From contig CAZTPJ010000006.1 in NCBI GenBank assembly GCA_964614515.1, positions 8,361 through 72,360 of the forward strand: a DNA stretch of 64,000 nt, read 5' to 3'. The DNA comes from CAZTPJ01 sp964614515 (GTDB lineage Bacteria; Planctomycetota; Phycisphaerae; Phycisphaerales; UBA1924). Under the pieces are notes generated by a model. The model ran no database searches and was not told the DNA's origin. It saw only the letters and a list, made by a program, of their open reading frames with translations. The stretch's first letter is position 1, and every line of letters starts with the position of its first letter. The position numbers were made by a program, and so were the translations under genes. Below, one piece after another: positions 49,916 through 59,155 of the stretch.

Positions 49916-51679
49916 GTGGATGCCACACTTTCCGCGCTTGCAAACGGGTCGATCCCGCAGACCCTGGCTGACCAGTTCATTCTGGTGTCGCTCTGGAAGC
50001 CGTTTGTCCTGCTCATCCCGCTGGGGTTGTGGGCGTGGTTCATCACGACAGTTCTGGACAAGCACGCGGCCAGGTTCCACCTCGGCCGGCAGAACTGGGG
50101 CATGGTCCACATGATCTTCGGGACCGTGGCGTTCTTCGTGGCCGTGCTGGCGTTTCCGATTCCGAATCACTTCGCGTTTCTGGCGGCGGTTGGTGCGATG
50201 ATTGTGATTCTGGCGGTGGACATCGGGGTGTATGTGTACGTGTCGGATCGTGATGAGCGCGTGCCCGAGTCGCATCGAATCCGGTTCGACATGTCATCAT
50301 GGCGCGAGGCGAAGGCGGAAAAGGTCGCGGCCAAGCAGCAGGGCAAGGTCGAGGTGGTCATCAAGCGCCCCGACAAGTCGGTGCTCGTGGCTCCCGATGC
50401 CGAAACCGAGGCCTTCGCGATTCGGGTTGCGGCCGAGAGTTTGTATCTCAAAGCGATTGCGGCGCGGGCGTCGCAGATCGACATCGCGCCGACGGGCAAG
50501 GATGGGGCCTATGGCGTGTCGATCCTCGTCGATGGCGTGCGTCAGACGATCGACACGATCCCAGGCCCGAACGCGATCCGCATCATCGACTTCTGGAAGG
50601 CCGCGGCCGGGCTGGATGTCAGCGATCGGCGTCGCGTGCTGACGGCGGATTTCACCGCCGAGAACTCAGGCGCGTCGCACACGATTCGCCTGACAACGCG
50701 CGGGACGCAGGGCGGCATGCACCTGACGATGAGCATCGACGTGGCCGAGGCCGTGCGACGCAATGCCGAGGAACTCGGTTTGCTCGATTCGCAGATGCGT
50801 CTGGTGAAGGAGTTGGTGGCGGACGGCCGGGGAATCGTGCTGCTGGCCTCTCCGCCCGATGGCGGTCGAACGACGACGCTGTACAGCATTCTGCGGATGC
50901 ACGACGCGTATACATCGAACGTGCAGACCGTGGAATCTGAGATTCAAGATGCGCTCGAAGGCGTGCGTCAGAACCGATTCAACCCGCAGACCGAAGGGGC
51001 CGAGTACAGCACGCTCGTGCGATCGATCCTTCGTCGAGACCCGGACGTGGTGGGCGTGGCGGAACTTCCCGATCCGGCGACGGCCAAGGAGATTTCGCGT
51101 GCGGATCAGGAGCGCATCCGGACCTATGCATGTCTTCGCGCGGACAGCGCGTTGTCGGCGATCCTGATGTTCTCGCAGGCGGTGGGGGACTCGCACCTCG
51201 CGGCCGACGCGCTGCGCGGGGCGATGGCCCAGCGCCTGGTGCGGCGGCTCTGCTTCAACTGCCGCGTGCCGTATCAACCGCCGCCGGACATGCTCAAGAA
51301 ACTCGGCCTGCCGCCGGACAAGGTCAAGCAGTTGTTCAAGAAGGGCGGACAGGTACTCATCAAGAACAAACCGGATGTCTGCCCGGCCTGCAATGGCGTG
51401 GGGTATCTCGGCCAGATCGCCCTGTTCGAGGTGTACTCGATCGGCGATGAAGAGCGCCGGATGATCCGCGAGGGCAACAAGGCGGGTCTGGCGGCGGCGC
51501 TTCGCAAACAGGGCCAGCCGTCGATTCAACAGGCAGCGCTGATGCGGGCCGTCGAGGGCGTGACGAGCATCGAGGAAATCACCAGGGCGTCGTCGGCCCC
51601 GCCCCAGCCCCCCGCTGACGCCGGTCCCCCGCGTTCGAGCAACCGAACGCCCCCGGAAGGTGTACCAGTTAAGGCATGA
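49916..51679 (+). CDS. Membrane-anchored PilB/GspE-like protein with degenerate Walker motifs
   Basis: A 587-residue protein. The N-terminus has three hydrophobic stretches (about 22-46, 64-82 and 85-109), which PilB/GspE ATPases do not have. From residue ~160 it follows the secretion-ATPase fold, but the Walker A equivalent reads SPPDGGRTT (312-320), with Arg318 replacing Lys. The Walker B region is VGVAELPD (379-386) and the His box of GspE is missing. The zinc-binding Cys pairs are retained (C446/C449 in CFNC and a later CPAC). It may be a structural pseudo-ATPase. Start: GTG at 49916 with GAGAGGA upstream. The CvpA-like gene follows 50 bp later. Confidence 0.8.
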   Translation: MDATLSALANGSIPQTLADQFILVSLWKPFVLLIPLGLWAWFITTVLDKHAARFHLGRQNWGMVHMIFGTVAFFVAVLAFPIPNHFAFLAAVGAMIVILAVDIGVYVYVSDRDERVPESHRIRFDMSSWREAKAEKVAAKQQGKVEVVIKRPDKSVLVAPDAETEAFAIRVAAESLYLKAIAARASQIDIAPTGKDGAYGVSILVDGVRQTIDTIPGPNAIRIIDFWKAAAGLDVSDRRRVLTADFTAENSGASHTIRLTTRGTQGGMHLTMSIDVAEAVRRNAEELGLLDSQMRLVKELVADGRGIVLLASPPDGGRTTTLYSILRMHDAYTSNVQTVESEIQDALEGVRQNRFNPQTEGAEYSTLVRSILRRDPDVVGVAELPDPATAKEISRADQERIRTYACLRADSALSAILMFSQAVGDSHLAADALRGAMAQRLVRRLCFNCRVPYQPPPDMLKKLGLPPDKVKQLFKKGGQVLIKNKPDVCPACNGVGYLGQIALFEVYSIGDEERRMIREGNKAGLAAALRKQGQPSIQQAALMRAVEGVTSIEEITRASSAPPQPPADAGPPRSSNRTPPEGVPVKA

Positions 51680-51729
51680 TCCGCCGGTTCGGGGCCGTTA
51701 TCCCCGCCGGGCAATTGTGAGGTTGTCTC

Positions 51730-53604
51730 ATGTTCACCATCATTGCGTATGCGGCCATCATCGCGATCGTTCTGTTCTGGATCAAGCAGGGGTTCCTGTC
51801 ATCGCTCCTGAATCTCGCGTGCGTGGTGGTCGCGGGTTCGGTGGCGTTCGCGCTGTGGGAAATCGTCGGGAACTTCATTCTCGTCAATGCGCCCGAGCGA
51901 GGGTTCTTCGAGTTTCTCTCTGACGCGGCGTGGGGACTCGGCCTGGCCCTGCCGTTCATCATCACGATGGTGGTGATTCGTCCGCTCCTTGACAAACTCA
52001 TTCCGGCCAACGCCATCTGCACAGACCTTGTGAACTCGATCGGTGGGTTTGTGTGTGGGGCGTGTGCGGCCGTGCTCACCGTGGGCATCGCCGTCATCAG
52101 CATCGGCTCTCTGCGTTTTGGTCCGAGCCTTCAGGGGTATGAGCCGCTGGTGTACAGCACCGATGCGCAGGGTCGCGGGTCGATCGTGGTGCAGCGGCAG
52201 ATCTTCCGTCCCTATGCGGATGAGGTCGCCGCGGCACTGTTCACCTATGTGTCTCGCACGACATTCACGCCGGGCGAACAGACCCTGGCGCGGTGGTATC
52301 CGAATGTTCACCTCGTGCCGGCCTCGCTGCGCATGTCATATGACGAGGGCAAGGCTCGCAACACGACGCGCCCGAAGGACTTCTCCGTCACCGGCCGCTA
52401 CACCGTCGGCAATGTCGAGCAGGGCGAAGACCTCAATCGCTTCCTGCGTGGCGACGGGTGGTCGGACACGCCGCAGACGGCCGTGGACATCCGTGGCAAT
52501 CCGATCACGCGCGGGCACATCGAGGGGTTCATCATCACGTTCGACTCGTCAGCGCGTGAAAAGGGAGGCGGCTCGCAGGTGCTCGTGGGCAACGGGCAGT
52601 TGCGCCTGGTGGTTGAGGATTACAACGGCGACACGATGACACTGTTTCCGATCGCCGTGATCTCGCAGGCCGAAGCGCGGGCGAACGCGCTGGGACGATG
52701 GCGCTTCGACGCGTCGGAGTTGTTCATCCCGTCCGTGGGCGCCACGTCGCAGATTCCCGTGGCGGCGGAGTTCGCCGTACCCACGGGTTTCCGCCCGATC
52801 GGGCTGTATGTCAAGGGCGTGCGCCATGAAGTGACGGACACGGTTCCGCCCGAGATGGCCTTCCCCACGCAGTTCTCGCGCTTCTCGGCGGTCAAGGATG
52901 GGCGGCTTATTCGGGGGTACACGGCCGCGATACCGGGGCAGTCCTCGACGCTTGGTCTTGTGACGAATCAACTTCCCGGGGCGGATGCGGAGACGCTTCG
53001 ACTCAAGATCGCGAGGAGCAATCAGCCTCGTCGCGACGAGATCACGATGGACCGGGCGGGGATCTCGATTTCCTCGGCGCTGGGCTTTGTCCTGCGGGCG
53101 GGCACGGAGCGCGGCCTGACGATCGAGCAGGACTCGACGGGGCGATTCAACGTGATCGTCGATGGCGAAGGCATCTACACCGTCCAGGAGATCGCGGCCA
53201 ACCGCGGTCTTGATACCGCGCTGCAGATCGGGCGCTTCCAGACTACGCCTGACACGGTGCTGGTGCAGTTGGACGTGAGCGTTGAGGCCGTCATGAGCCT
53301 GCTGGGCCAGGGTGCGCTCAACGCGGGCAACGGCAAGCCGGCGCTGTGGGCGTCCAACGGGCAATCGTTTGACGCGATCGGGTATGTGTACCAGGATTCG
53401 CAGGAATATCGCGTACGATTCACGCCGGGCCACCCGCTGGGGTCGATCGGCGAAGCGCCGGGCCTGACGCGCACCAACCCGGATCGGAAACTCAAACTCA
53501 TCTTCCGTTGCAGCCAGGGCACGGAACTCGTCGCTTTTTCCATCGGCGGGAAACTCATCGCGACATGGGAAGAAACGCCCATCCCGCTGACCAGTGTGCG
53601 TTGA
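51730..53604 (+). CDS. CvpA-like membrane protein with a large C-terminal extension
   Basis: A 624-residue protein. The N-terminal ~130 residues have four hydrophobic segments resembling CvpA (FTIIAYAAIIAIVLFWIKQG, LLNLACVVVAGSVAFALW, GLGLALPFIITMVVI and VCGACAAVLTVGIAVISIG). The remaining ~490 residues form a soluble, beta-rich part of unknown fold. CvpA proteins are linked to envelope stress and colicin V production. Start: ATG at 51730 with GAGG upstream. It follows the PilB-like gene closely and probably works with it at the membrane. Confidence 0.75.
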   Translation: MFTIIAYAAIIAIVLFWIKQGFLSSLLNLACVVVAGSVAFALWEIVGNFILVNAPERGFFEFLSDAAWGLGLALPFIITMVVIRPLLDKLIPANAICTDLVNSIGGFVCGACAAVLTVGIAVISIGSLRFGPSLQGYEPLVYSTDAQGRGSIVVQRQIFRPYADEVAAALFTYVSRTTFTPGEQTLARWYPNVHLVPASLRMSYDEGKARNTTRPKDFSVTGRYTVGNVEQGEDLNRFLRGDGWSDTPQTAVDIRGNPITRGHIEGFIITFDSSAREKGGGSQVLVGNGQLRLVVEDYNGDTMTLFPIAVISQAEARANALGRWRFDASELFIPSVGATSQIPVAAEFAVPTGFRPIGLYVKGVRHEVTDTVPPEMAFPTQFSRFSAVKDGRLIRGYTAAIPGQSSTLGLVTNQLPGADAETLRLKIARSNQPRRDEITMDRAGISISSALGFVLRAGTERGLTIEQDSTGRFNVIVDGEGIYTVQEIAANRGLDTALQIGRFQTTPDTVLVQLDVSVEAVMSLLGQGALNAGNGKPALWASNGQSFDAIGYVYQDSQEYRVRFTPGHPLGSIGEAPGLTRTNPDRKLKLIFRCSQGTELVAFSIGGKLIATWEETPIPLTSVR

Positions 53605-53707
53605 CGCCGCGGGGGCTGGTGCTCCCGGCGAAGGACACGCATGTCGCATTCACCGCGCGCCGCGAGGAACGTCCGGTGCGCCATCGCCCGCACGGGGGGG
53701 GTCACAC

Positions 53708-55738
53708 ATGAATCAACCATGGTCCATTTCACATTCGTCGCGCACGTTGGCCGTGACGCTGGGCGTTCTGGCCGGCGCGTTCGCCGGCATGGCGCAGGCG
53801 CCGACGGCCGATGAGATTTCGAGCCGTGCGCCGGCCGTCAACGCCGCGCCGACGATCGCGCTGTTCACCGAACTCGGCGCTGATGTTCAGTCATACGCGA
53901 AGCATCTGATCACGCTGTCGAATCCGTGGTTCGAAGGGCGTGCGCCGGGGACGCGGGGCAACCTCCTCGCGGCGGAATACATCGAACACAACTTCCGCTT
54001 GTTGAATCTTGCGCCCGCGTTCGCCGAAACCACGACCGCGGCCGATGGGGCCGAGGTCATCACGCCCAACGCGACGTTTCGACAGTTCGTGCCTTCGGGA
54101 TCGATCATCGGCGTGACAAGCGCGAGCCTGACGGTGACGCCGGGCGACGGCGCGCCGCGGTCGTTTCGCAAGAACATCGACTTCGCGGTGATGCCGCAGT
54201 CGGCCACGGGCGAGGCGTCCGGTCCCATCGCGTTCGTGGGATACTCGATCGAGGATGGACGTGATGGCTATTCAAACTATCCCGACGAGACCGATCTGAC
54301 GGGCAAGATCGCGCTGATGTTCCGCTTTGAGCCGATGGATGACGCGGGCCAGAGCAAGTGGGCGCCCGGGCGATGGTCGGAGTTCGCGAACATCGACGAC
54401 AAGATTCGCTCGGCGGCGCGTCGCGGCGCGGCCGGGATCATCATGGTCAACCCGCCGGGCGCGGATGACCCGCGTGCGAAGCAGTTGCTCAATGTGGACG
54501 GCGCGCGCGGCGGCATGCGCGGCGTGCCCGTGCCCACGATCATGATCAACGCGGATGTCGCGGATCGGCTGGTTCGCACGGCCGACGCGCAGGGCCGTTC
54601 GATCGAGGAACTGCGGGCGCACGCGGACTCGACCAACGGCTGGTTTGATCTCACCGGCGCGCAGGTGTCGATGAGCGCAACGATCGAGCGCGTCGCCATC
54701 GAGACGGACAACGTGGGGGCGGTGCTTCGAGGACGCGGCGCGCTGGCGGATCAGTTCGTCATCATCGGGGCGCACTACGACCACATCGGCTATGGCGACT
54801 TTGGCTCTCGTTCGCCGGACCGCCGCGGCGAGGTGCATCCCGGCGCGGACGACAACGCCTCAGGCACCAGCGGCGTGCTGTTCGTCGCCGACAAACTCGC
54901 GCGGGCCTACGCCGAATTGCCCGACGACGCCGACGCACGCTCCGTGCTCTTCCTCGCGTTCACCTCCGAAGAGTCCGGCCTGATCGGCTCGCGACACTTC
55001 GTGCAGAACCCCTCGGTCCCCCTCGAATCCATCTACTTCATGCTCAACCTCGACATGATCGGCAAACTCAGCAACAACCAGTTTGAGGTCAGTGGGATTG
55101 GCACGGCCGAGGGACTCGCAGACTGGGTGCAGCCGTACTTCGACGCCTCGGGCCTGTCGATCACCAGCAAGCCCGGGGGCACGGGGCCGAGCGATCATGC
55201 CTCGTTCTATCGCGCCCGGATTCCGGTGATGTTCTTCTTCACAGGGCTGCATGATGACTATCACGCGGCGGGAGATGAGTGGTGGAAGGTGGATATCGCC
55301 GGCGCGGTGAAGGTGGCGGAGTTGTGCCACGAGATCGCGATGGGTCTGGCGACACGGGCGGAGCCGTTCCCGTATCTCGGGGCGCAGCGTCCCGCGCCGC
55401 CACAGGCGCAAGCCCCGGCGGCAGAGGAAGCGCCGCAGGGAGCGGGACCACGCGGCCTGCGCGTCCGCTTCGGCGTCATGCCCGGCGACTACACCGGCTC
55501 CGAAAAGGGCGTCGTCGTCGGTGATGTCTTCGAGAACACCTCCGCGGCGGAGGCAGGACTCAAAAAGGGCGACCGCATCACAAAGTGGAACGGCCAGGCG
55601 GTGGACTCCGTCGAAGCGTGGATGCCCATGCTCGCGAACCACAACCCCGGCGATGTCGTCGAGGTGACGTTCATGCGTGACGGAAAGGAACTCCGCACCC
55701 ACGCGATCCTCAGGGCCGCCGAGAGCGGCAACCGATGA
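53708..55738 (+). CDS. Exported M28 peptidase with C-terminal PDZ domain
   Basis: A 676-residue exported metallopeptidase. The signal peptide ends near GMAQA (residue ~30). A protease-associated (PA) insert lies around 150-310. The M28 core has zinc ligands in GAHYDHIG, HPGADDNASG and TSEESGLIG, and DMIGKL. The last ~100 residues form a PDZ domain (GVVVGDVFENTSAAEAGLKKGDRI). M28 enzymes release N-terminal residues from peptides; the PDZ probably binds C-termini. Start: ATG at 53708; the open frame upstream overlaps the CvpA-like gene. Confidence 0.92.
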   Translation: MNQPWSISHSSRTLAVTLGVLAGAFAGMAQAPTADEISSRAPAVNAAPTIALFTELGADVQSYAKHLITLSNPWFEGRAPGTRGNLLAAEYIEHNFRLLNLAPAFAETTTAADGAEVITPNATFRQFVPSGSIIGVTSASLTVTPGDGAPRSFRKNIDFAVMPQSATGEASGPIAFVGYSIEDGRDGYSNYPDETDLTGKIALMFRFEPMDDAGQSKWAPGRWSEFANIDDKIRSAARRGAAGIIMVNPPGADDPRAKQLLNVDGARGGMRGVPVPTIMINADVADRLVRTADAQGRSIEELRAHADSTNGWFDLTGAQVSMSATIERVAIETDNVGAVLRGRGALADQFVIIGAHYDHIGYGDFGSRSPDRRGEVHPGADDNASGTSGVLFVADKLARAYAELPDDADARSVLFLAFTSEESGLIGSRHFVQNPSVPLESIYFMLNLDMIGKLSNNQFEVSGIGTAEGLADWVQPYFDASGLSITSKPGGTGPSDHASFYRARIPVMFFFTGLHDDYHAAGDEWWKVDIAGAVKVAELCHEIAMGLATRAEPFPYLGAQRPAPPQAQAPAAEEAPQGAGPRGLRVRFGVMPGDYTGSEKGVVVGDVFENTSAAEAGLKKGDRITKWNGQAVDSVEAWMPMLANHNPGDVVEVTFMRDGKELRTHAILRAAESGNR

Positions 55739-55871
55739 CGCGGTGAGACCGATCACATCGCATCGGTCCGCTGGCTCGCGGCGGCTCGATCGGACCTCGT
55801 TCCGGGAGGCCGTGTCGGTCCCCCGGCCCCGTTTGTTGACACCCCCCGAGTACCCCTATCATGGGATTACC

Positions 55872-56720
55872 ATGCCGCACGGCCGTCGCCCACCACCGCT
55901 GTTTGATCTGATCCGCGAGGGAGCGGGGCGCGGGAATGGGAACGCGCCGCCACGATCTCGGGCGATGCCCATCGAAGCCGCCCCGGTGCAGACACGGCCG
56001 ATGGAAGTCAAGCCACGCCCCGAGCGAGCCGAACCGCCGCGGTCGCGTCCCGCGCCGGTTGCGACCAACAGTGCGCCAGCGCCCGCGAGTGTACGTTCGC
56101 GAGTTGAGCCCGATGCGGCGCTCAAGTGGCTCGATGCGAAGCGATCGGTAACGATGCCGGTGAGCAGAATCTACATCGCCGCTGTGGCGATGATCGTCGT
56201 GATCGTCGGCGTGTGGTGGCTGGCGTGGGAAGCGGGCAGCGCGGCCGAATATCGCAAGTGGGAGCCTCGATTGGCGCAAACCGGCGACACGCCGCCGACG
56301 CCGCCCGTGGAGACACAGCGCCAGCCCGCGCAGCCGACGCAGCAGGAACAGCCGCGCCAGAGCGATCGCGCGGCATCACCGCCGCGCCCATCCGTCACGA
56401 CCGACACGCGAGTCGCAGGATCAAACTATCTGCTTATCGCCGCCAATCTCCCAGAGGCTGAGGCGATTCGCGCGGCGGAATTTCTGACGGCGAACGGCGT
56501 TCCGGCCGTGGCCGTGACGGGGGATGCCTCTGCGCGAGGGCGGACGTTCAAGGTGTACTCGCTGCTCGAGATCAGGCCCGATGAGTACAGCGCCAAGTCG
56601 CAACTGCGGGCACAGCACAAAGCCGACGTGGCGCGGCTGGGGCAGATCTGGCAGCGCGAACATCGCGGCGCATCGAGTTTCGCCGAAAACCAGACGCTGT
56701 GGGAAAAGTTCAAGCCCTAA
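55872..56720 (+). CDS. Single-pass membrane protein with SPOR-like C-terminus
   Basis: A 282-residue protein. The N-terminal ~95 residues are Pro/Arg-rich and disordered. One membrane helix (IYIAAVAMIVVIVGVWWLAW) follows, then a Pro/Gln linker, and a ~90-residue C-terminal domain (NYLLIAANLPEAEAIRAAEFLTANGVPAVAV) that has the spacing of a SPOR-like peptidoglycan-binding domain. SPOR domains bind denuded glycan strands at division sites; this assignment is weak. Start: ATG at 55872; the frame overlaps the peptidase end in the upstream extension. Confidence 0.7.
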   Translation: MPHGRRPPPLFDLIREGAGRGNGNAPPRSRAMPIEAAPVQTRPMEVKPRPERAEPPRSRPAPVATNSAPAPASVRSRVEPDAALKWLDAKRSVTMPVSRIYIAAVAMIVVIVGVWWLAWEAGSAAEYRKWEPRLAQTGDTPPTPPVETQRQPAQPTQQEQPRQSDRAASPPRPSVTTDTRVAGSNYLLIAANLPEAEAIRAAEFLTANGVPAVAVTGDASARGRTFKVYSLLEIRPDEYSAKSQLRAQHKADVARLGQIWQREHRGASSFAENQTLWEKFKP

Positions 56721-57053
56721 GCAGCCCGCACGTCAGCCCAGTCCAAGAAGCCCGCACGTCAGTAAGGGCTTGGCGGCGGCCATGGGCATGGCATTTCCTT
56801 TGCCCGTCAGCGTCACGTTGAGTCTCGCCGACTCTCCCGCGCTCGGGGGCGACGATGCGAACGCCTGGACATCCCGCGCACACGTCCGCTTCCAAGCCCT
56901 CCTTGACAGTCGGGCTTCCTATGAATGCGCCAGGCCCTCCCAGCCTTCCCCTCCGTCCCGCACAAGCCCCCTGCGACGCCGCTACCCAGCCGGTGGTTTG
57001 CGGCCTAAGATTCGCCCCTTACCGTTCAGCACCCCGATTGCACGAGTGACCCC
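56721..57053. other. 333-bp spacer with an inverted-repeat element
   Basis: Apart from the element at 56745-56920, this region holds no coding sequence. Its right end carries the leader of the small basic protein gene. Confidence 0.7.
56745..56920. repeat. Inverted-repeat element related to 46997-47190
   Basis: The left end (AGAAGCCCGCACGTCAG..., from 56746) and right end (...ACAGTCGGGCTTCCT, to 56920) are imperfect inverses and match the 29-bp ends of the first element. GGCTTGGCGGCGG and CCGCTTCCAAGCCCTCC flank the interior in both. The interiors differ. Confidence 0.75.
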
Positions 57054-57215
57054 ATGAGCATCGACCGATCCCTGAAAACCTCCGGCAAACTGGCCGCCAA
57101 GCGCAGCGTCTTGACTCGCGCTGAGCGAATCACCAAGATGATCGAAGAAAAGAAGGTCACGCCGCAGAACGCCAAGGCCCTGGGCATTCCCAAGACGCTC
57201 GTACCCAAGTCGTGA
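57054..57215 (+). CDS. Small basic protein (PVC-type, TIGR04137-like)
   Basis: A 53-residue basic protein, MSIDRSLKTSGKLAAKR through NAKALGIPKTLVPKS. The pattern LTRAERI near residue 21 and ALGIPK near the end match the 'small basic protein' family that I know from planctomycetes, verrucomicrobia and chlamydiae. Function unknown; nucleic-acid or ribosome binding would fit the charge. It is too short for most gene finders. No ribosome site is obvious. Confidence 0.8.
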   Translation: MSIDRSLKTSGKLAAKRSVLTRAERITKMIEEKKVTPQNAKALGIPKTLVPKS

Positions 57216-57267
57216 GTCGCTGCGGCCGTGGGCGCGATGGCTCCAGGCCCCGCGCGTACCCTTGCAC

Positions 57268-58464
57268 ATGGACATTGACCGGTTGATCTGTGATCGCTCA
57301 CGGCGGATCGACGCCTCGGGCATTCGTCGTGTCTTTGAACTCGGCGCTTCGCTCAAAGATCCCATCAACCTCTCCATCGGCCAGCCGGACTTTCCCGTAC
57401 CAGAGTCGATCAAGACCGCGGCCATCGACGCCATCCGCGCTGACCGCAACGGATACACGCTGACGCAGGGTGTGCAGCCGCTGCGGGATCGCGTGGCGGC
57501 GCATCTTCGTGAGGATCTGGGGTGGGCGGTTGATGGCGGCGCGCCCAACGGCCCGCCGCACAAGCCGTCGCTGCTGGTCACGCCGGGCACATCCGCAGCG
57601 CTGGTGCTTGCGTTCCTGGCGTTGATCGGCCCGGGGGATGAGGCGATCATCCCCGATCCGTGGTTCGTGCTGTATCCGCATCTCGCGACGCTCACCGGCG
57701 GCAAGGCCGTGGTGTGCGATACATATCCTGACTTTCGCATGACCGCGTCGCGTGTCGAGCGACTCATCACGCCGCGGACGAAACTCGTGCTGCTCAACTC
57801 GCCGGGCAACCCGACGGGCGTGGTCATGACGCAGCGCGAGTGTGAAGACCTGCTTGACCTGTGCCGGGCGAAGGGGATCGTGCTCATCAGCGATGAGATT
57901 TATGACGAGTTCACCTACGCCGATGCGCGGGAATCCGTCCCCCCCCCTGGCAGCCGCCCGCGATGTCCCAGCCCCGCGCGACGCGAAGGGTCATTTGAAA
58001 CCGTGCTGCTCGTGCGCGGGCTTGGCAAGACCTACGGCGTGACGGGCTGGCGACTGGGTTTCGCGGCCGGGCACCCGCGCCTGATCTCCGAGATGACCAA
58101 GTTGCAGCAGTACACCTATGTCTGCGCCCCCGCGCCGCTGCAGTGGGGGGGGGTGGCCGCGTTCGATGTGGACATGGCCCCGCACATCGCCGAGTATCAG
58201 CGCCGGCGCGACATGGTTGTGTCGCGACTGTCGCCGCTTACCGGCGTCGCGACGCCCGGCGGCGCGTTCTATGCCTTTGTCGAAGTTCCCCCGCGATTGA
58301 AGATGTCCGCGTCGGCGTTCTGCGATGCGGCCGTGAAACGAAGCATTCTCATCATTCCCGGCAACGTGTTCTCCAGCCGCGACACGCACTTTCGGCTGAG
58401 TTTCGCGACGGATGCGCGAAGCCTGGAGCGCGGGCTCGACGGCCTGGCGGCGATGATGAAGTGA
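57268..58464 (+). CDS. Class I/II (aspartate-type) aminotransferase
   Basis: A 398-residue PLP enzyme. It has NLSIGQPDFPVPESIK, the cofactor-contacting NSPGNPTGVV and SDEIYDEFTY, and the Schiff-base Lys in RGLGKTYGVTGWRLGF. A ~20-residue insert (PPPGSRPRCPSPARREGS) between the Asp/Tyr region and the Lys includes a C9 homopolymer (about 57939-57947) and is unusual. Substrate likely aspartate or an aromatic/branched amino acid. Start: ATG at 57268. Confidence 0.9.
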   Translation: MDIDRLICDRSRRIDASGIRRVFELGASLKDPINLSIGQPDFPVPESIKTAAIDAIRADRNGYTLTQGVQPLRDRVAAHLREDLGWAVDGGAPNGPPHKPSLLVTPGTSAALVLAFLALIGPGDEAIIPDPWFVLYPHLATLTGGKAVVCDTYPDFRMTASRVERLITPRTKLVLLNSPGNPTGVVMTQRECEDLLDLCRAKGIVLISDEIYDEFTYADARESVPPPGSRPRCPSPARREGSFETVLLVRGLGKTYGVTGWRLGFAAGHPRLISEMTKLQQYTYVCAPAPLQWGGVAAFDVDMAPHIAEYQRRRDMVVSRLSPLTGVATPGGAFYAFVEVPPRLKMSASAFCDAAVKRSILIIPGNVFSSRDTHFRLSFATDARSLERGLDGLAAMMK

Positions 58465-58501
58465 TGCGGCGCGGAGTGCCGCCGCGCTGTACCATTGGCC
58501 C

Positions 58502-59155
58502 ATGGAGCCAGTCGGCCCACCGGCCGCGAATCAATCCACCGTGCGAAAGCAGTTGCCCAACGCACTGACGTGTCTGCGCGTCGTGCTCGCGGTGGCCATG
58601 GTGGCGGTGTTGTCATGGATGCACGCGCCGGGGGCCGCGCTGTTGATCACGGCCGCCGTGCTGTTCGTCGCCGCGGCCGTCACCGATGCGCTCGATGGCA
58701 TGCTCGCACGGCGTTGGCATGTGGTGTCGGCCTTCGGGCGGATCATGGACCCATTTGCCGACAAGTTGCTCGTCATCGGGGCGTTCGTGTGCCTGGCCGG
58801 GCCGATGTTCACGGTTGAGGGGGCAGGGGGGGGGCGATATCAGTCATCCGGCGTGGCCTCGTGGATGGTGGTGGCGATTCTTGGGCGTGAGTTGCTGGTG
58901 ACGTCGATTCGCGCGGTGTTCGAGGGGCGAGGGATCGACTTCAGCGCGACATGGTCGGGCAAGTGGAAGATGATCTTGCAGTCCATCGTCGTCCCGGCCG
59001 TGCTGGTGCTCCTCGCGTTCGGCGAAGCGTCTCCCGGAACGTGGCAGCGAATGGCGATAGTGGGTATGGTGTGGGCCACGGTGGCCGTAACCTTGTGGTC
59101 CGGCGTGCCGTATGTGGTTCGAGCAATGAAAGGAGCACGGCGTGATAAGGCGTGA
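58502..59155 (+). CDS. pgsA: CDP-diacylglycerol-glycerol-3-phosphate 3-phosphatidyltransferase
   Basis: A 217-residue membrane enzyme with the complete CDP-alcohol phosphotransferase motif D-x2-D-G-x2-A-R-x8-G-x3-D-x3-D, seen in DALDGMLARR and GRIMDPFADKL. It makes phosphatidylglycerol phosphate from CDP-diacylglycerol. Several membrane helices surround the motif. Its last codons overlap the start of pgpA, the enzyme for the next step, so both steps are encoded in one unit. A Gly-rich insert encoded by a G-tract (around 58826) sits in a loop. Confidence 0.92.
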   Translation: MEPVGPPAANQSTVRKQLPNALTCLRVVLAVAMVAVLSWMHAPGAALLITAAVLFVAAAVTDALDGMLARRWHVVSAFGRIMDPFADKLLVIGAFVCLAGPMFTVEGAGGGRYQSSGVASWMVVAILGRELLVTSIRAVFEGRGIDFSATWSGKWKMILQSIVVPAVLVLLAFGEASPGTWQRMAIVGMVWATVAVTLWSGVPYVVRAMKGARRDKA

